Below, one piece after another: positions 51,305 to 60,934 of a stretch of 64,000 nucleotides of DNA. The position numbers and the translations under genes are program-made. Numbering within the stretch: position 1 is the first letter of the stretch; each line of letters starts with the position of its first letter. The notes under the pieces were generated by a model. The model worked only from the letters and a program-made list of their open reading frames with translations. It was not told where the DNA came from and did no database searches. The stretch is from the NCBI RefSeq assembly GCF_943193135.1, contig NZ_CALPCZ010000001.1, positions 1 to 64,000 on the forward strand, read 5' to 3'. This DNA comes from Odoribacter lunatus. Lineage in GTDB: Bacteria; Bacteroidota; Bacteroidia; Bacteroidales; Marinifilaceae.

Positions 51305-52435
51305 ATGAATTTCAGTTTATTAGCCAAGGATAAAGATAGTGAGGCCCGTTGCGGAGTTTTATCGACTGCACACGGGGAGATACATACGCCTATTTTTATG
51401 CCGGTGGGTACGGTGGGAACGGTAAAAGCTGTGCATGCAAGGGAGTTGAAACAGGATATCGATGCGGAAATAATTTTAGGCAATACCTATCATCTTTATT
51501 TGCGTCCGGGTACTGACGTGTTGCAGGCCGCTGGAGGGCTCCATAAATTCAATGCGTGGGATCGGCCGATATTGACGGACAGCGGGGGATTTCAGGTCTT
51601 TTCTTTGACGGATAACCGGAAGATAACGGAAGAAGGGGTTATTTTCCGGTCGCATATCGACGGGTCAAAGCATATTTTTACACCTGAAAATGTAATGGAC
51701 ATCCAACGCAAAATCGGTGCGGATATTATAATGGCTTTTGATGAGTGTCCGCCGGGGAACAGTGAGTATGCATACGCCAAAAAGTCACTGGAACTGACCC
51801 AGCGCTGGCTGGAACGTTGTGTGGCCCGTTTGGATGCGACGGAACCGTTGTATGGATATGAACAGAACTTGTTTCCTATTGTGCAGGGGTGTGTGTATAA
51901 AGATTTGCGGGAACGGGCGGCGGAACATGCCGTTTCTTTGAACAGGGCGGGCTATGCCATCGGCGGCTTGGCTGTCGGTGAACCGACGGAGGAAATGTAT
52001 GCGATGATAGAGGTGGTGAATCGTATATTGCCGCAGGACAAACCCCGTTATTTGATGGGAGTGGGGACTCCCGAAAATATATTGGAAGGGATTGCCCGGG
52101 GGGTGGATATGTTTGATTGTGTGATGCCGACCCGCAACGGACGTAATGGCATGTTGTTTACGACGGAGGGCGTAATCAATATAAAGAATAAGAAATGGGA
52201 ACGGGACTTTTCCGCCCTTGACCCTGCCGGATTGTGTTTCGTTGATAAAGAATACACGAAAGCTTATTTGAGGCATTTGATTAAAGCCGACGAAATATTA
52301 GGCTTGCAGATTTGTTCCATTCATAACCTGGCCTTTTATTTGTGGCTGGTGCGCGAAGCCCGGCAACATATCGCTGCGGGAGATTTTATGAAATGGAAAA
52401 CCGGCATGATAAAGAAGATAACCACCCGTCTCTAA
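51305..52435 (+). CDS. tgt: tRNA-guanine transglycosylase
   Basis: A 376-residue enzyme that swaps guanine 34 of tRNA-Tyr, His, Asn and Asp for preQ1 in queuosine synthesis. The motifs are clear: IFMPVGTVGTVKAV, GNTYHLYLRPG, ILTDSGGFQVFSL with the catalytic Asp region, and DMFDCVMPTRNGRNG with the second catalytic Asp. The start is set at 51305 because the -7 box at 51265-51272 and the family length agree. The zinc-binding motif C-x-C-x2-C near the C terminus is mostly missing (AGLCFVDKEYTKAYLRHL), with only one Cys left. It is followed by a permease gene after 17 bases. Confidence 0.93.
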   Translation: MNFSLLAKDKDSEARCGVLSTAHGEIHTPIFMPVGTVGTVKAVHARELKQDIDAEIILGNTYHLYLRPGTDVLQAAGGLHKFNAWDRPILTDSGGFQVFSLTDNRKITEEGVIFRSHIDGSKHIFTPENVMDIQRKIGADIIMAFDECPPGNSEYAYAKKSLELTQRWLERCVARLDATEPLYGYEQNLFPIVQGCVYKDLRERAAEHAVSLNRAGYAIGGLAVGEPTEEMYAMIEVVNRILPQDKPRYLMGVGTPENILEGIARGVDMFDCVMPTRNGRNGMLFTTEGVINIKNKKWERDFSALDPAGLCFVDKEYTKAYLRHLIKADEILGLQICSIHNLAFYLWLVREARQHIAAGDFMKWKTGMIKKITTRL

Positions 52436-52452
52436 ATTTTTAATGTACAGGC

Positions 52453-53532
52453 ATGAAGACGCTCGACTTATATATCATACGAAAATTTTTGGGCACATTC
52501 TTTTTTTGTCTGCTCTTGATTCTTTGTATTGTAGTCGTGTTCGATGTATCCGAGAAACTGGAAAAGTTCTTGGAGAATGAGGCACCGCTGAAAGCCATTA
52601 TTGTTGATTATTATTTGAACTTTATACCCTATTTTGCGAATGTATTCTCTTCTCTGTTTACATTTATTTCGGTGATATTCTTTACCTCCAAAATGGCTTA
52701 TGACAGTGAGATTATTGCTATTCTCAGTACCGGTATCAGTTTTAAGCGTTTCTTATACCCTTATTTTATCTCGGCTTGTATTATTGCTGTCTTCTCTTTT
52801 GTCCTGGGAGGATTCATTATTCCGAACGCAAACCAGAAACGGATTCTCTTTCAGGAGCAGTATATGGGGAAAAAATACTCCAATAAAGAGTCTAACATTC
52901 ATCGGCAGATAGCACCCGGGGTGTTTATTTATATGTCCAGTTACTCTGTAGCCGCCAATGTGGGATACGATTTCTCTCTTGAAAACTTTGAGGATAACAT
53001 ATTGAAAAGCAAACTGACCTCTTCCCGTATCTCTTGGGATAAAGAAAAAGAGAAATGGGTTATAATAAATTGGAAATTGAGGGAATTGGACGGTGACGAG
53101 GAACGCTATACCACGGGGAAGCAATTGGATACATTATTGGGATTTATGCCCTCGGAATTTTCAAAAGATCCGAGTAAAATAAAAGAGCAATTGACCTTGC
53201 CGGAACTGGAAGAATATATAGACCGGATGAAATTAAGGGGAAGCTCAAACGTAGTTGAATTTCAGATAGAAAAATATAAAATGTGGGCTAATACCTTTGC
53301 CACATTTATTCTGACATTAATCGGAGTAAGTATTTCTTCCCGGAAAATTCGGGGAGGAATGGGCTTGCATCTGGGCTTGGGGCTATTATTGAGTTTTTCG
53401 TATATTTTATTTATGCAGTTTTCCACCGTTTTTGCAACAAATGGAAACATGAATCCGTTATTAGCGGTGTGGATACCGAATATCTTATTTTCGGTAATAG
53501 CTTTCTTTGTATATAGGACTGCGCCCAAATAG
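52453..53532 (+). CDS. LptF/LptG-family lipopolysaccharide export permease
   Basis: A 359-residue membrane protein of the YjgP/YjgQ family, which forms the inner-membrane part of the LPS transport bridge with LptB. It opens MKTLDLYIIRKFLGTFFFCL, typical of the family, has three N-terminal and three C-terminal membrane segments, and between them a periplasmic jelly-roll of about 150 residues. GMGLHLGLGLLLSFSYILF is the usual TM5. LptF or LptG cannot be told apart here. It lies 17 bases after tgt, and a pseudouridine synthase gene follows after 45 bases. Confidence 0.88.
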   Translation: MKTLDLYIIRKFLGTFFFCLLLILCIVVVFDVSEKLEKFLENEAPLKAIIVDYYLNFIPYFANVFSSLFTFISVIFFTSKMAYDSEIIAILSTGISFKRFLYPYFISACIIAVFSFVLGGFIIPNANQKRILFQEQYMGKKYSNKESNIHRQIAPGVFIYMSSYSVAANVGYDFSLENFEDNILKSKLTSSRISWDKEKEKWVIINWKLRELDGDEERYTTGKQLDTLLGFMPSEFSKDPSKIKEQLTLPELEEYIDRMKLRGSSNVVEFQIEKYKMWANTFATFILTLIGVSISSRKIRGGMGLHLGLGLLLSFSYILFMQFSTVFATNGNMNPLLAVWIPNILFSVIAFFVYRTAPK

Positions 53533-53577
53533 CAATGTATGAGTGAAGTATGTTCAATAAGATATTAATTACAAATC

Positions 53578-54522
53578 ATGAATAAGTTTAGTAATAGGCA
53601 GGAGAAAAGACGTAGCTACAGAGAGGAAGGGGATAATAAGGGCAGATATGGAAGAAATGAACGTCGGGAGAGAAACGGTAAAGTACCTTTCAGCAAATTT
53701 CGTAAAAAAGAAGAGGGAGAACAACGGGATACCCAAAAAAGAGACGAACTGCGGGCCAGACATTACAGCAAGAAAAAGCAATTGGCGCACCGGATAAAAA
53801 AAACGGAAAAAGCGGATGCGGAACTGCGTTTGAATCGTTACATATCCATGAGTGGCGTTTGCTCGCGCCGGGATGCGGACGTATTGATTGCGGAAGGAAG
53901 GGTGAAGGTGAATAATGTAATAGTCCAGGCAATAGGGGTAAAGGTAAAAAGAAGCGATAAAGTAGAGGTGGACGGCAAAACAGTGGTTCCGGAAAAGAAG
54001 GTCTACATCGTCTTGAACAAACCGAAAGATTATGTGACAACCGTAGAGGACCCGCAGGAACGGAAAACCGTAATGGCATTGATTGCAGATGCCTGTAAAG
54101 AGCGGGTTTTCCCGGTGGGAAGACTGGACAGACAAACGACAGGTGTATTGCTTTTTACAAATGACGGAGACTTGTCAAAAAAACTGACTCATCCGAAATA
54201 TGAACATAAGAAAATCTATCACGTATTCTTGAACAAGCCGTTGGCGCTAAAAGATATGGAAGCAATCAGCACAGGGGTAGAACTTGAGGACGGAGAGATA
54301 AAAGCGGACGAAATCAGTTACGTTTCAACCGACCAGACCCAAGTGGGGATAGAAATTCATTCAGGACGGAACCGGATAGTCAGAAGAATATTTGAACATT
54401 TGGGCTATCAGATTGAAAAATTGGATAGGGTATACTTTGCCGGCATAACCAAAAAAAATCTACCTCGGGGAAGATGGCGTTTCTTAACTTCGGAAGAAGT
54501 ACGCGTATTGAAAATATATTAA
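53578..54522 (+). CDS. RsuA/RluB-family 23S/16S rRNA pseudouridine synthase
   Basis: A 314-residue enzyme. The first 80 residues are an extended, very basic tail (KKKQLAHRIKKTEKAD). Residues 82-140 form an S4 RNA-binding domain (LRLNRYISMSGVCSRRDADV). The catalytic domain contains VFPVGRLDRQTTGVLLFTND with the catalytic Asp. GRNRIVRRIFEHLGYQIEKL closes the family signature. It makes a single pseudouridine in ribosomal RNA, most likely RluB or RsuA-type; the target cannot be fixed from the sequence. The basic tail is longer than in Escherichia coli members, as often in Bacteroidales. Confidence 0.87.
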   Translation: MNKFSNRQEKRRSYREEGDNKGRYGRNERRERNGKVPFSKFRKKEEGEQRDTQKRDELRARHYSKKKQLAHRIKKTEKADAELRLNRYISMSGVCSRRDADVLIAEGRVKVNNVIVQAIGVKVKRSDKVEVDGKTVVPEKKVYIVLNKPKDYVTTVEDPQERKTVMALIADACKERVFPVGRLDRQTTGVLLFTNDGDLSKKLTHPKYEHKKIYHVFLNKPLALKDMEAISTGVELEDGEIKADEISYVSTDQTQVGIEIHSGRNRIVRRIFEHLGYQIEKLDRVYFAGITKKNLPRGRWRFLTSEEVRVLKIY

Positions 54523-54623
54523 TGGTGAGATAGGGCATATACAGCAAGTGAAATTTGTTGTATAATTTTAATATTTTTGAATAAAAATATATATCTTGCG
54601 TCGCCTTAGTATAAATAACGGAT

Positions 54624-56579
54624 ATGGTAGCTTTTGTATCGCATAGGATTAATAGAATGAGAGTTTTGCAAAAAATCTCTTATACCCCGCGATGGATTAT
54701 ATTTGTTATTGATGTCTGTTTAAGTCTGTTTGCCATAGCTATCGCTTGTTTGGTATTGGCAAACTTTCAATTGGACAAGATTAGTTGGCAGGCACTGCTG
54801 AAAATTATGGCAGTAGTGATTGGCGTGAGGGTGATTAGTTTTATTATCGGGCGCACTTATTCCGGAATTATACGTTACACAGGGACAGAAGATGTATTGC
54901 GGATATTTTATGTCCTGACAGCGGGGGAATTGGTACTGCTCTTATTTAATGCGGGATTCTTTATTTTCGGTCAGCCTTTCTTCATTCCTTTGGGCTTCTT
55001 GTTGATAGAATACATGGTATTGATGTGTATGATGACCGTGAGCCGCCTATTCGTGAAGATAACCTTTGCCCAATACGTAGATGCACAGAAAATAAAAAGA
55101 AATGTAATTATTTGTGGAAGTGATGAATACGGGCTGATGGCGAAGCATGCATTGGATAATGCGGTGGATGCCTCTTACAGCATTCTGGCTTTTGTAGATA
55201 TGAACGACAAGAAAGCAGGCAAAGTCCTGGAAGGCGTGAAAATATATAAATCACAGTCATTGGCTTACTTGTTGAAACGCTATACGGTTGATAAAGTCGT
55301 GATTGCCAAAAAACTGTTGGCACAGGATAAAAAAAGGGCGTTGATAGAAACATGTCTGAAATACAACGTCAATGTATTGGAAGTACCTCAGTTTGAGAGT
55401 TGGATTAACGGAGAGCTGAATATCCGCCATATAAAAAATATAAAGATAGAGGATTTGTTGGATAGGGGCGTAATAGAATTGGAAGATAACGAATTGCGTA
55501 AGCAACTGTTGAATAAAACAATATTGGTGACGGGAGCGGCCGGTTCCATCGGAAGTGAAATTGTCAGACAATTAACCCATTTTAAACCGGCGAAAATTGT
55601 TTTATTTGATGAAGCGGAATCACCATTGTACGATATACAACTGGAATTGTCGGAGAAATTCCGTTTCAGTGATTATGCCATAGAAATGGGAGACGTCAGG
55701 GAGTATGCACGGGCAGAAAGTGTGTTTGTAAAATACAAACCGGATGTCGTCTACCATGCCGCCGCATACAAGCATGTGCCCATGGTGGAACTCTTGCCGT
55801 TGGAGGGAATAAAGACCAACGTCTTCGGTACGAAAAATATGGCGGATTTGGCTGTGAAATACGGTGTCGATAAATTTGTAATGGTTTCGACGGATAAAGC
55901 GGTAAACCCGACCAATGTAATGGGATGCACAAAGCGGATAGCCGAAATTTATATCCAATCATTGAACAGCCAGTCAAAAACATCTTTTATTACAACCCGT
56001 TTTGGAAACGTATTGGGCTCAAACGGCTCCGTGATACCCCGATTCTCGAAACAGATAGAAGCAGGAGGTCCCGTAACGGTTACTCATCCGGATATCACCC
56101 GGTTCTTTATGACAATCCCCGAAGCGTGTCAGTTGGTATTGCAGGCGGGAGCATTGGGAGAAGGCGGTGAGATATTCGTTTTTGATATGGGAGAAAGCGT
56201 TAAAATCGTTGATTTGGCACGTAAAATGATAAAATTGTCGGGATTTGAAGTAGGGAAAGATATTCATATCGTATTTACAGGCTTGCGGCCGGGAGAAAAA
56301 TTATACGAAGAAGTCCTTAATGTCAAGGAAACAACCTTGCCGACACCTCACAAACGAATCAAACGGGCTAAAGTCCGGGAATATGACTTCGACGAAATAA
56401 AGGAGGAGATAGACGACCTGTATAATATATTGAAGACGGGAGATACTTTTGAAGTTGTGCGGAAAATGAAATTGATTGTGCCTGAATTTAAATCGAAAAA
56501 CTCGGTTTACGAGGAAATCGATTTTCAACTTGAAGCTGTAAAAGTAGAGCGGATGATGGAAAAGGCTGTAAAAGAATAA
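54624..56579 (+). CDS. CapD/PglF-like nucleotide-sugar 4,6-dehydratase, membrane-anchored
   Basis: A 651-residue enzyme with four N-terminal membrane helices (residues 20-140), a first Rossmann-like domain (NVIICGSDEYGLMAKHAL) and a second, catalytic one. GAAGSIGSEI near residue 305 binds NAD. STDKAVNPTNVMGCTKRI places Met where extended SDRs have Tyr, as in UDP-GlcNAc 4,6-dehydratases of the WbpM/PglF/CapD type. It likely makes the 4-keto-6-deoxy precursor of a modified amino sugar for polysaccharide or glycoprotein. Its start could also be an internal ATG at 54657. It is followed by an antiterminator and export genes. Confidence 0.88.
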   Translation: MVAFVSHRINRMRVLQKISYTPRWIIFVIDVCLSLFAIAIACLVLANFQLDKISWQALLKIMAVVIGVRVISFIIGRTYSGIIRYTGTEDVLRIFYVLTAGELVLLLFNAGFFIFGQPFFIPLGFLLIEYMVLMCMMTVSRLFVKITFAQYVDAQKIKRNVIICGSDEYGLMAKHALDNAVDASYSILAFVDMNDKKAGKVLEGVKIYKSQSLAYLLKRYTVDKVVIAKKLLAQDKKRALIETCLKYNVNVLEVPQFESWINGELNIRHIKNIKIEDLLDRGVIELEDNELRKQLLNKTILVTGAAGSIGSEIVRQLTHFKPAKIVLFDEAESPLYDIQLELSEKFRFSDYAIEMGDVREYARAESVFVKYKPDVVYHAAAYKHVPMVELLPLEGIKTNVFGTKNMADLAVKYGVDKFVMVSTDKAVNPTNVMGCTKRIAEIYIQSLNSQSKTSFITTRFGNVLGSNGSVIPRFSKQIEAGGPVTVTHPDITRFFMTIPEACQLVLQAGALGEGGEIFVFDMGESVKIVDLARKMIKLSGFEVGKDIHIVFTGLRPGEKLYEEVLNVKETTLPTPHKRIKRAKVREYDFDEIKEEIDDLYNILKTGDTFEVVRKMKLIVPEFKSKNSVYEEIDFQLEAVKVERMMEKAVKE

Positions 56580-56611
56580 GCGTTGCTAATTATAAAACCT
56601 GTTATTGATAC

Positions 56612-57109
56612 ATGCTATTTTGGTATGCCGTATACACCGCTTCTCGCGCAGAAAAGAAAATAAAGCAACGTTTGGATGAAGCGGGTATTGAAAACTACTT
56701 GCCTTTGCGTACGGAAATCAGAATTTGGACAGACCGGAAAAAGAAAATTCAACTGCCGTTAATATCCGGTTATATATTTGTTCATATTTCACCGGAAAAC
56801 ATATTAAAAGTCTTGAACATTCCGGGAGTTGTTACATTCCTGAAAGAAAAAGCAGTACCGGTCTCCATACCGGATATACAGATGCACCGGCTTCAAATGA
56901 TGGTTGAACATGCCTTCGACGAAGTGGAATTTGTAGCATCTCCGGTAAATGTGGGCGACACCGTAAGAGTGAAACAGGGAAATCTGGAGGGACTGATAGG
57001 GGAACTGGTGGAAATGAGAGGAAAATATAAAATAGCCATCCGCTTGCAATACTTCGGTTGTGCCCTCACAACCATACCGGTAAGCTGGGTCGAAAAATTA
57101 ACCGAATAA
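56612..57109 (+). CDS. UpxY-family NusG-like transcription antiterminator
   Basis: A 165-residue NusG paralogue. The NGN domain is visible as FWYAVYTASRAEKKIKQRLD, then LPLISGYIFVHI. A C-terminal KOW domain reads VGDTVRVKQGNLEGLIGELV. UpxY proteins of Bacteroides act in cis to let RNA polymerase read through the leader of their own capsule locus. Here the gene lies second, 32 bases after the dehydratase gene and 93 before the GTG start of the export gene, rather than leading a long glycosyltransferase operon. The specific target leader is unknown. Confidence 0.88.
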   Translation: MLFWYAVYTASRAEKKIKQRLDEAGIENYLPLRTEIRIWTDRKKKIQLPLISGYIFVHISPENILKVLNIPGVVTFLKEKAVPVSIPDIQMHRLQMMVEHAFDEVEFVASPVNVGDTVRVKQGNLEGLIGELVEMRGKYKIAIRLQYFGCALTTIPVSWVEKLTE

Positions 57110-57146
57110 AACGGTGTGAATTTTTCATTGTAAGGCTTTTTTTGAG

Positions 57147-57154
57147 TAATTTTG
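57147..57154 (+). promoter_or_regulatory. -7 box of the SLBB export gene
   Basis: TAATTTTG, an exact TAnnTTTG match. A TTG at 57152 in frame with the gene falls inside this box and so cannot be its start if the box is used; the GTG at 57203 then serves. Confidence 0.45.
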
Positions 57155-57202
57155 CGTAAAATATACATTGGAAAGATAAGTATTAATTTAATTCTACGAC
57201 GG

Positions 57203-59770
57203 GTGAAAAGAATCGCATTATTGGTATTTTTGGTATTGTGTGGAATACTCCGGGTACTTGCTCAAATGTCGGATGAGCAAGTAATCAAATTATTGAAAGA
57301 TGCTCAAAAACAGGGAATGTCCCAGCAACAGATGATACTGATGCTGACACAGAAAGGCGTAACCAAAGAGCAAATTATGCGCTTAAAAGCATCTTATGAA
57401 AATGGAGAATTAGGGGGAGCGAATGCAACATCTCAACCTACGGATAGCCGTTTGAGAACGACAACCAAACAGAATCAGACGACGAAAAATAATACAGATA
57501 AGACCACCGCAACATCCAAAAAAACATCCGATACGGAAAAAGAAAAAACACCCAAAGAGTTGATGGATAAACGCTTCTTAAAACAACAGCCGGAAGTCGA
57601 TCCGATGGATATGCTCAACTTTGAAGAAGATACCGGTGTTGATTTATTGGACTCCCTGACCATGGAAATGGAAGTAAATGAACGTTTGTTGAAACTGTTG
57701 AAACAACGGGAAAACCAAATCTTCGGCCGGGATGTATTCAATAATAATTTATTGACCTTTGAACCGCAACTGAATATTGCAACTCCCGACAACTATGTAT
57801 TGGGACCGGGAGACGAAGTTATCATTGATGTATGGGGAGCCTCTCAAAATAACATACGTCAGGTCATTTCACCGGACGGAAACATCATCATAGAGGAATA
57901 CGGTCCCCTTCATCTGGCAGGATTGACAGCTAAAGCAGCCAATGCACGCGTAAAAAACGAACTGAGCAAAATATACTCCGGAATATCTTCCGGAAACACG
58001 GAGATAGCATTGACCTTGGGAAATATCAGAAGCATACAGGTAAACGTCATGGGAGAGGTATTAATGCCCGGAACCTATACCTTGCCTTCTTTGGCATCGG
58101 CATTTCATGCCTTGTATAGTGCAGGAGGAGTAAACCCGATAGGATCGCTCCGCAGCATGAAAATATACCGGAATGGACAGGAAGTGGCGGACGGAGATAT
58201 ATACAGCTACTTATTGAAAGGCCGGACAGAGGTAAACATGATGTTGCAGGATGGGGATGTAATCGTCGTAGAACCTTACCAAAACCAAGTGAAAATAGAA
58301 GGGAAAGTAAAACGTCCGATGATTTATGAATTGAAAGATGACGAAAAGATAAGTGACTTATTGAATTATTCCGGAGGATTTACCGGAGATGCTTATAAAA
58401 GAAACATCCGGATTATTCGTAAAAGCGGACGGGAAAGACAAGTATATAATGTGGACGCAAAAAAATACGATACCTTTATCTTAACCGACGGAGACTTGGT
58501 AACAGTAGATTCTGTATTGGAGCGTTTTGAAAACAAAGTGGAAGTGAGGGGGTCTGTATACCGGGAAGGACTTTATGCACTGGATGAGGAACTCTCCACA
58601 GTTGCGGACTTGATAGACAAAGCGGATGGTTTACGGGGCGACGCATTCCCGAATAGAGCGGTAATCTATCGGGAAAAACCGGACTTTTCCATGGAAGTAA
58701 TTCCCGTAGATATGGCGGGAATTATGGCAGGAACCACAAATGTTGAATTGAAAAAGAATGACGTTGTTTATATCCCTTCCATCTTTGAATTACAGGAAGA
58801 ATATACAATCTCGGTAAAAGGGGAAGTAGGATATCCCGGCGTATATAAATACGTAGACAACATGACTCTGGAAGATTTGGTCATACAGAGCGGGGGATTA
58901 TTGGAATCAGCTTCAACCGTAAGAGTGGATGTCGCCCGAAGGATAAAAGACCCGAAAAGTTTGCAAATGGGAGACCAGCGGGCGGAAACTTATACCTTCA
59001 CACTAAAAGACGGTTTAATCGTCGGAGGCCCCTCCGATTTTACCTTGAAACCATTCGACGAAGTATATATCCGGCGTTCTCCGGGCTACCAGGAACAACA
59101 GAATATATCTGTAGAAGGGGAAATCATGTTTGCCGGAGAATATGCGTTGGCTAAAAAAGGGGAACGTCTGTCGGATATGATAAAAAGGGCGGGAGGACTT
59201 ACACCGGAGGCCTACCCCGAAGGAGCCCGCCTGATGCGTAAAATGACGGACGAAGAAAAAAATCTGATACAGCAGACATTGAAAAAACTGGCGCAGCAAC
59301 AGGCAGGAAATGATACCATTAACGTATCGATGATGGAATTGGATGAATTCTATTCCGTAGGTATAGAATTGGATAACGCCTTGAAAAAGCCCGGTTCGGA
59401 TTATGATATTATCCTGAAAGAGGGAGACCGTCTGATAGTACCGGAATACAACGGAACAGTACGGATAAGCGGTGGCGTCATGTACCCGAATACGGTCGTA
59501 TATAAACCTAAAGTTAAAAGTTCATATTACATTTCCCAGGCAGGTGGATATGCGCAACGTGCACGAAAAAGCAGGGCCTTTATCATATATATGAACGGCA
59601 CCGTTGCTGTCGCCCGGAGAGGGAAACTGGACGTAAAACCCGGGAGCGAAATAATCGTGCCCATGAAACAACAGCGTAGAGGTTTCGGATTAGCGGAAAT
59701 ATTAAGTTTGGCAACCTCTACAACCTCAATGGCGGCAATGGTAACCTCCATAATAAATTCGTCTAAATAA
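57203..59770 (+). CDS. SLBB-domain polysaccharide export protein (Wza-like)
   Basis: An 855-residue outer-membrane-side export protein. The GTG at 57203 starts a good signal peptide (VKRIALLVFLVLCGILRVLAQ); an in-frame TTG at 57152 overlaps a promoter box and is rejected. Residues 20-110 are helical and Gln/Lys-rich. Then comes the Poly_export region (NYVLGPGDEVIIDVWGASQN), followed by several SLBB repeats, such as VKIEGKVKRPMIYELKDDEK and VKGEVGYPGVYKYVDNMT, and VEGEIMFAGEYALAKKG. It should form the outer-membrane conduit for the polysaccharide, with the Wzz protein next door. Confidence 0.88.
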   Translation: MKRIALLVFLVLCGILRVLAQMSDEQVIKLLKDAQKQGMSQQQMILMLTQKGVTKEQIMRLKASYENGELGGANATSQPTDSRLRTTTKQNQTTKNNTDKTTATSKKTSDTEKEKTPKELMDKRFLKQQPEVDPMDMLNFEEDTGVDLLDSLTMEMEVNERLLKLLKQRENQIFGRDVFNNNLLTFEPQLNIATPDNYVLGPGDEVIIDVWGASQNNIRQVISPDGNIIIEEYGPLHLAGLTAKAANARVKNELSKIYSGISSGNTEIALTLGNIRSIQVNVMGEVLMPGTYTLPSLASAFHALYSAGGVNPIGSLRSMKIYRNGQEVADGDIYSYLLKGRTEVNMMLQDGDVIVVEPYQNQVKIEGKVKRPMIYELKDDEKISDLLNYSGGFTGDAYKRNIRIIRKSGRERQVYNVDAKKYDTFILTDGDLVTVDSVLERFENKVEVRGSVYREGLYALDEELSTVADLIDKADGLRGDAFPNRAVIYREKPDFSMEVIPVDMAGIMAGTTNVELKKNDVVYIPSIFELQEEYTISVKGEVGYPGVYKYVDNMTLEDLVIQSGGLLESASTVRVDVARRIKDPKSLQMGDQRAETYTFTLKDGLIVGGPSDFTLKPFDEVYIRRSPGYQEQQNISVEGEIMFAGEYALAKKGERLSDMIKRAGGLTPEAYPEGARLMRKMTDEEKNLIQQTLKKLAQQQAGNDTINVSMMELDEFYSVGIELDNALKKPGSDYDIILKEGDRLIVPEYNGTVRISGGVMYPNTVVYKPKVKSSYYISQAGGYAQRARKSRAFIIYMNGTVAVARRGKLDVKPGSEIIVPMKQQRRGFGLAEILSLATSTTSMAAMVTSIINSSK

Positions 59771-59788
59771 AGCTAAAGACCGGGAACA

Positions 59789-60934
59789 ATGAGTATGGAA
59801 CAAAATCAGTACACCAATACACCTCAGGATAGTCAGGAAACGGAAATCGATTTGATAGAAGTTATCCGTAAATTATGGAAAAACCGTAAACTTATATTGC
59901 GGGTAACATTGGTATTTATATTTCTTGGTCTATTAGTTGCCATATTTAGTGCGAAAGAATATACGGCAGGCTGCACTATGGTACCCCAATCCTCGGAAAA
60001 GAAAATGAGTGGAGGATTGAGCGGATTGGCAGCCATGGCAGGTATTAATCTGGGAGACCTCGGAGGAGGAGAAATCATGTCTCCTAAAATGTATCCCAAA
60101 ATATTGGAAAGCATACCGTTTCAGAAAGAATTAATGAAAACGGTACTTAAATTTGAAGAATACGACCAACCGGTTCAGCTATACGACTACTATACCGATG
60201 AGAAATATCGTAAACACAGTATAGGAGGAGTCATATTGAAATACACCATCGGATTGCCGGGAGTTATCCTGAAAGCCATACGGGGAGAACAGCCCGATAC
60301 GGTCATGGGGGATGCACTTGCCGGGGGATTGCAGACACTCACGGAAAAAGAAAAAAGGTGCATGGATGCACTGAAAAAAAATGTAAATCTGAATATAAAT
60401 GAAAAAGACGGGTATGTGCAATTGACCGTTAATATGCCCGAACCATTGGCTGCGGCACAACTGGCGGAAAAAGTACAAATCATGCTGCAGCGCTATATTA
60501 CAGAATTTAAGATAGAAAAAGTCCAATCCAATTTAGACTTTGTACAGGAACGCTACGACGAAGCCAAACGCAGTTTTGAGCAAATACAGCAGGAAAGAGC
60601 CATCTTTTTGGATGCCAACAAAAACATCAAATCCGCACGGGCACAGACAGAAAGTGAAATGCTGGAGACACGCTACAACTTGGCGTTAAGCGTCTATTCC
60701 GAACTGGCAAAACAATTGGAACAGGCAAAAATACAAGTCAAAGAAACCACCCCGATACTAACAATCATAGACCCGGTCACAATACCCTGGGAACGCTCCA
60801 AACCGAAAAGGGGATTAATACTTGTCTTATTTACCTTTTTAGGCGGATTTGCAGGAATCGGACTCGTATTGGCACTGCCCTTTATTGCCGATATATTCGA
60901 CAACGAGAAACTTCGGAAAATGGTAATAGAATAA
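59789..60934 (+). CDS. Wzz/chain-length determinant family protein
   Basis: A 381-residue inner-membrane protein. One membrane helix lies near residues 33-52 (RKLILRVTLVFIFLGLLVAI) and a second near 350-370 (LVLFTFLGGFAGIGLVLALP). The periplasmic coiled-coil part (ERYDEAKRSFEQIQQERAIF) and the PVTIPWERSKPKRGL stretch before the second helix are diagnostic for Wzz/GumC-type proteins. It sets polymer length and couples to the SLBB export protein. No kinase domain is attached. It ends flush against the convergent fcl gene. Confidence 0.9.
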   Translation: MSMEQNQYTNTPQDSQETEIDLIEVIRKLWKNRKLILRVTLVFIFLGLLVAIFSAKEYTAGCTMVPQSSEKKMSGGLSGLAAMAGINLGDLGGGEIMSPKMYPKILESIPFQKELMKTVLKFEEYDQPVQLYDYYTDEKYRKHSIGGVILKYTIGLPGVILKAIRGEQPDTVMGDALAGGLQTLTEKEKRCMDALKKNVNLNINEKDGYVQLTVNMPEPLAAAQLAEKVQIMLQRYITEFKIEKVQSNLDFVQERYDEAKRSFEQIQQERAIFLDANKNIKSARAQTESEMLETRYNLALSVYSELAKQLEQAKIQVKETTPILTIIDPVTIPWERSKPKRGLILVLFTFLGGFAGIGLVLALPFIADIFDNEKLRKMVIE

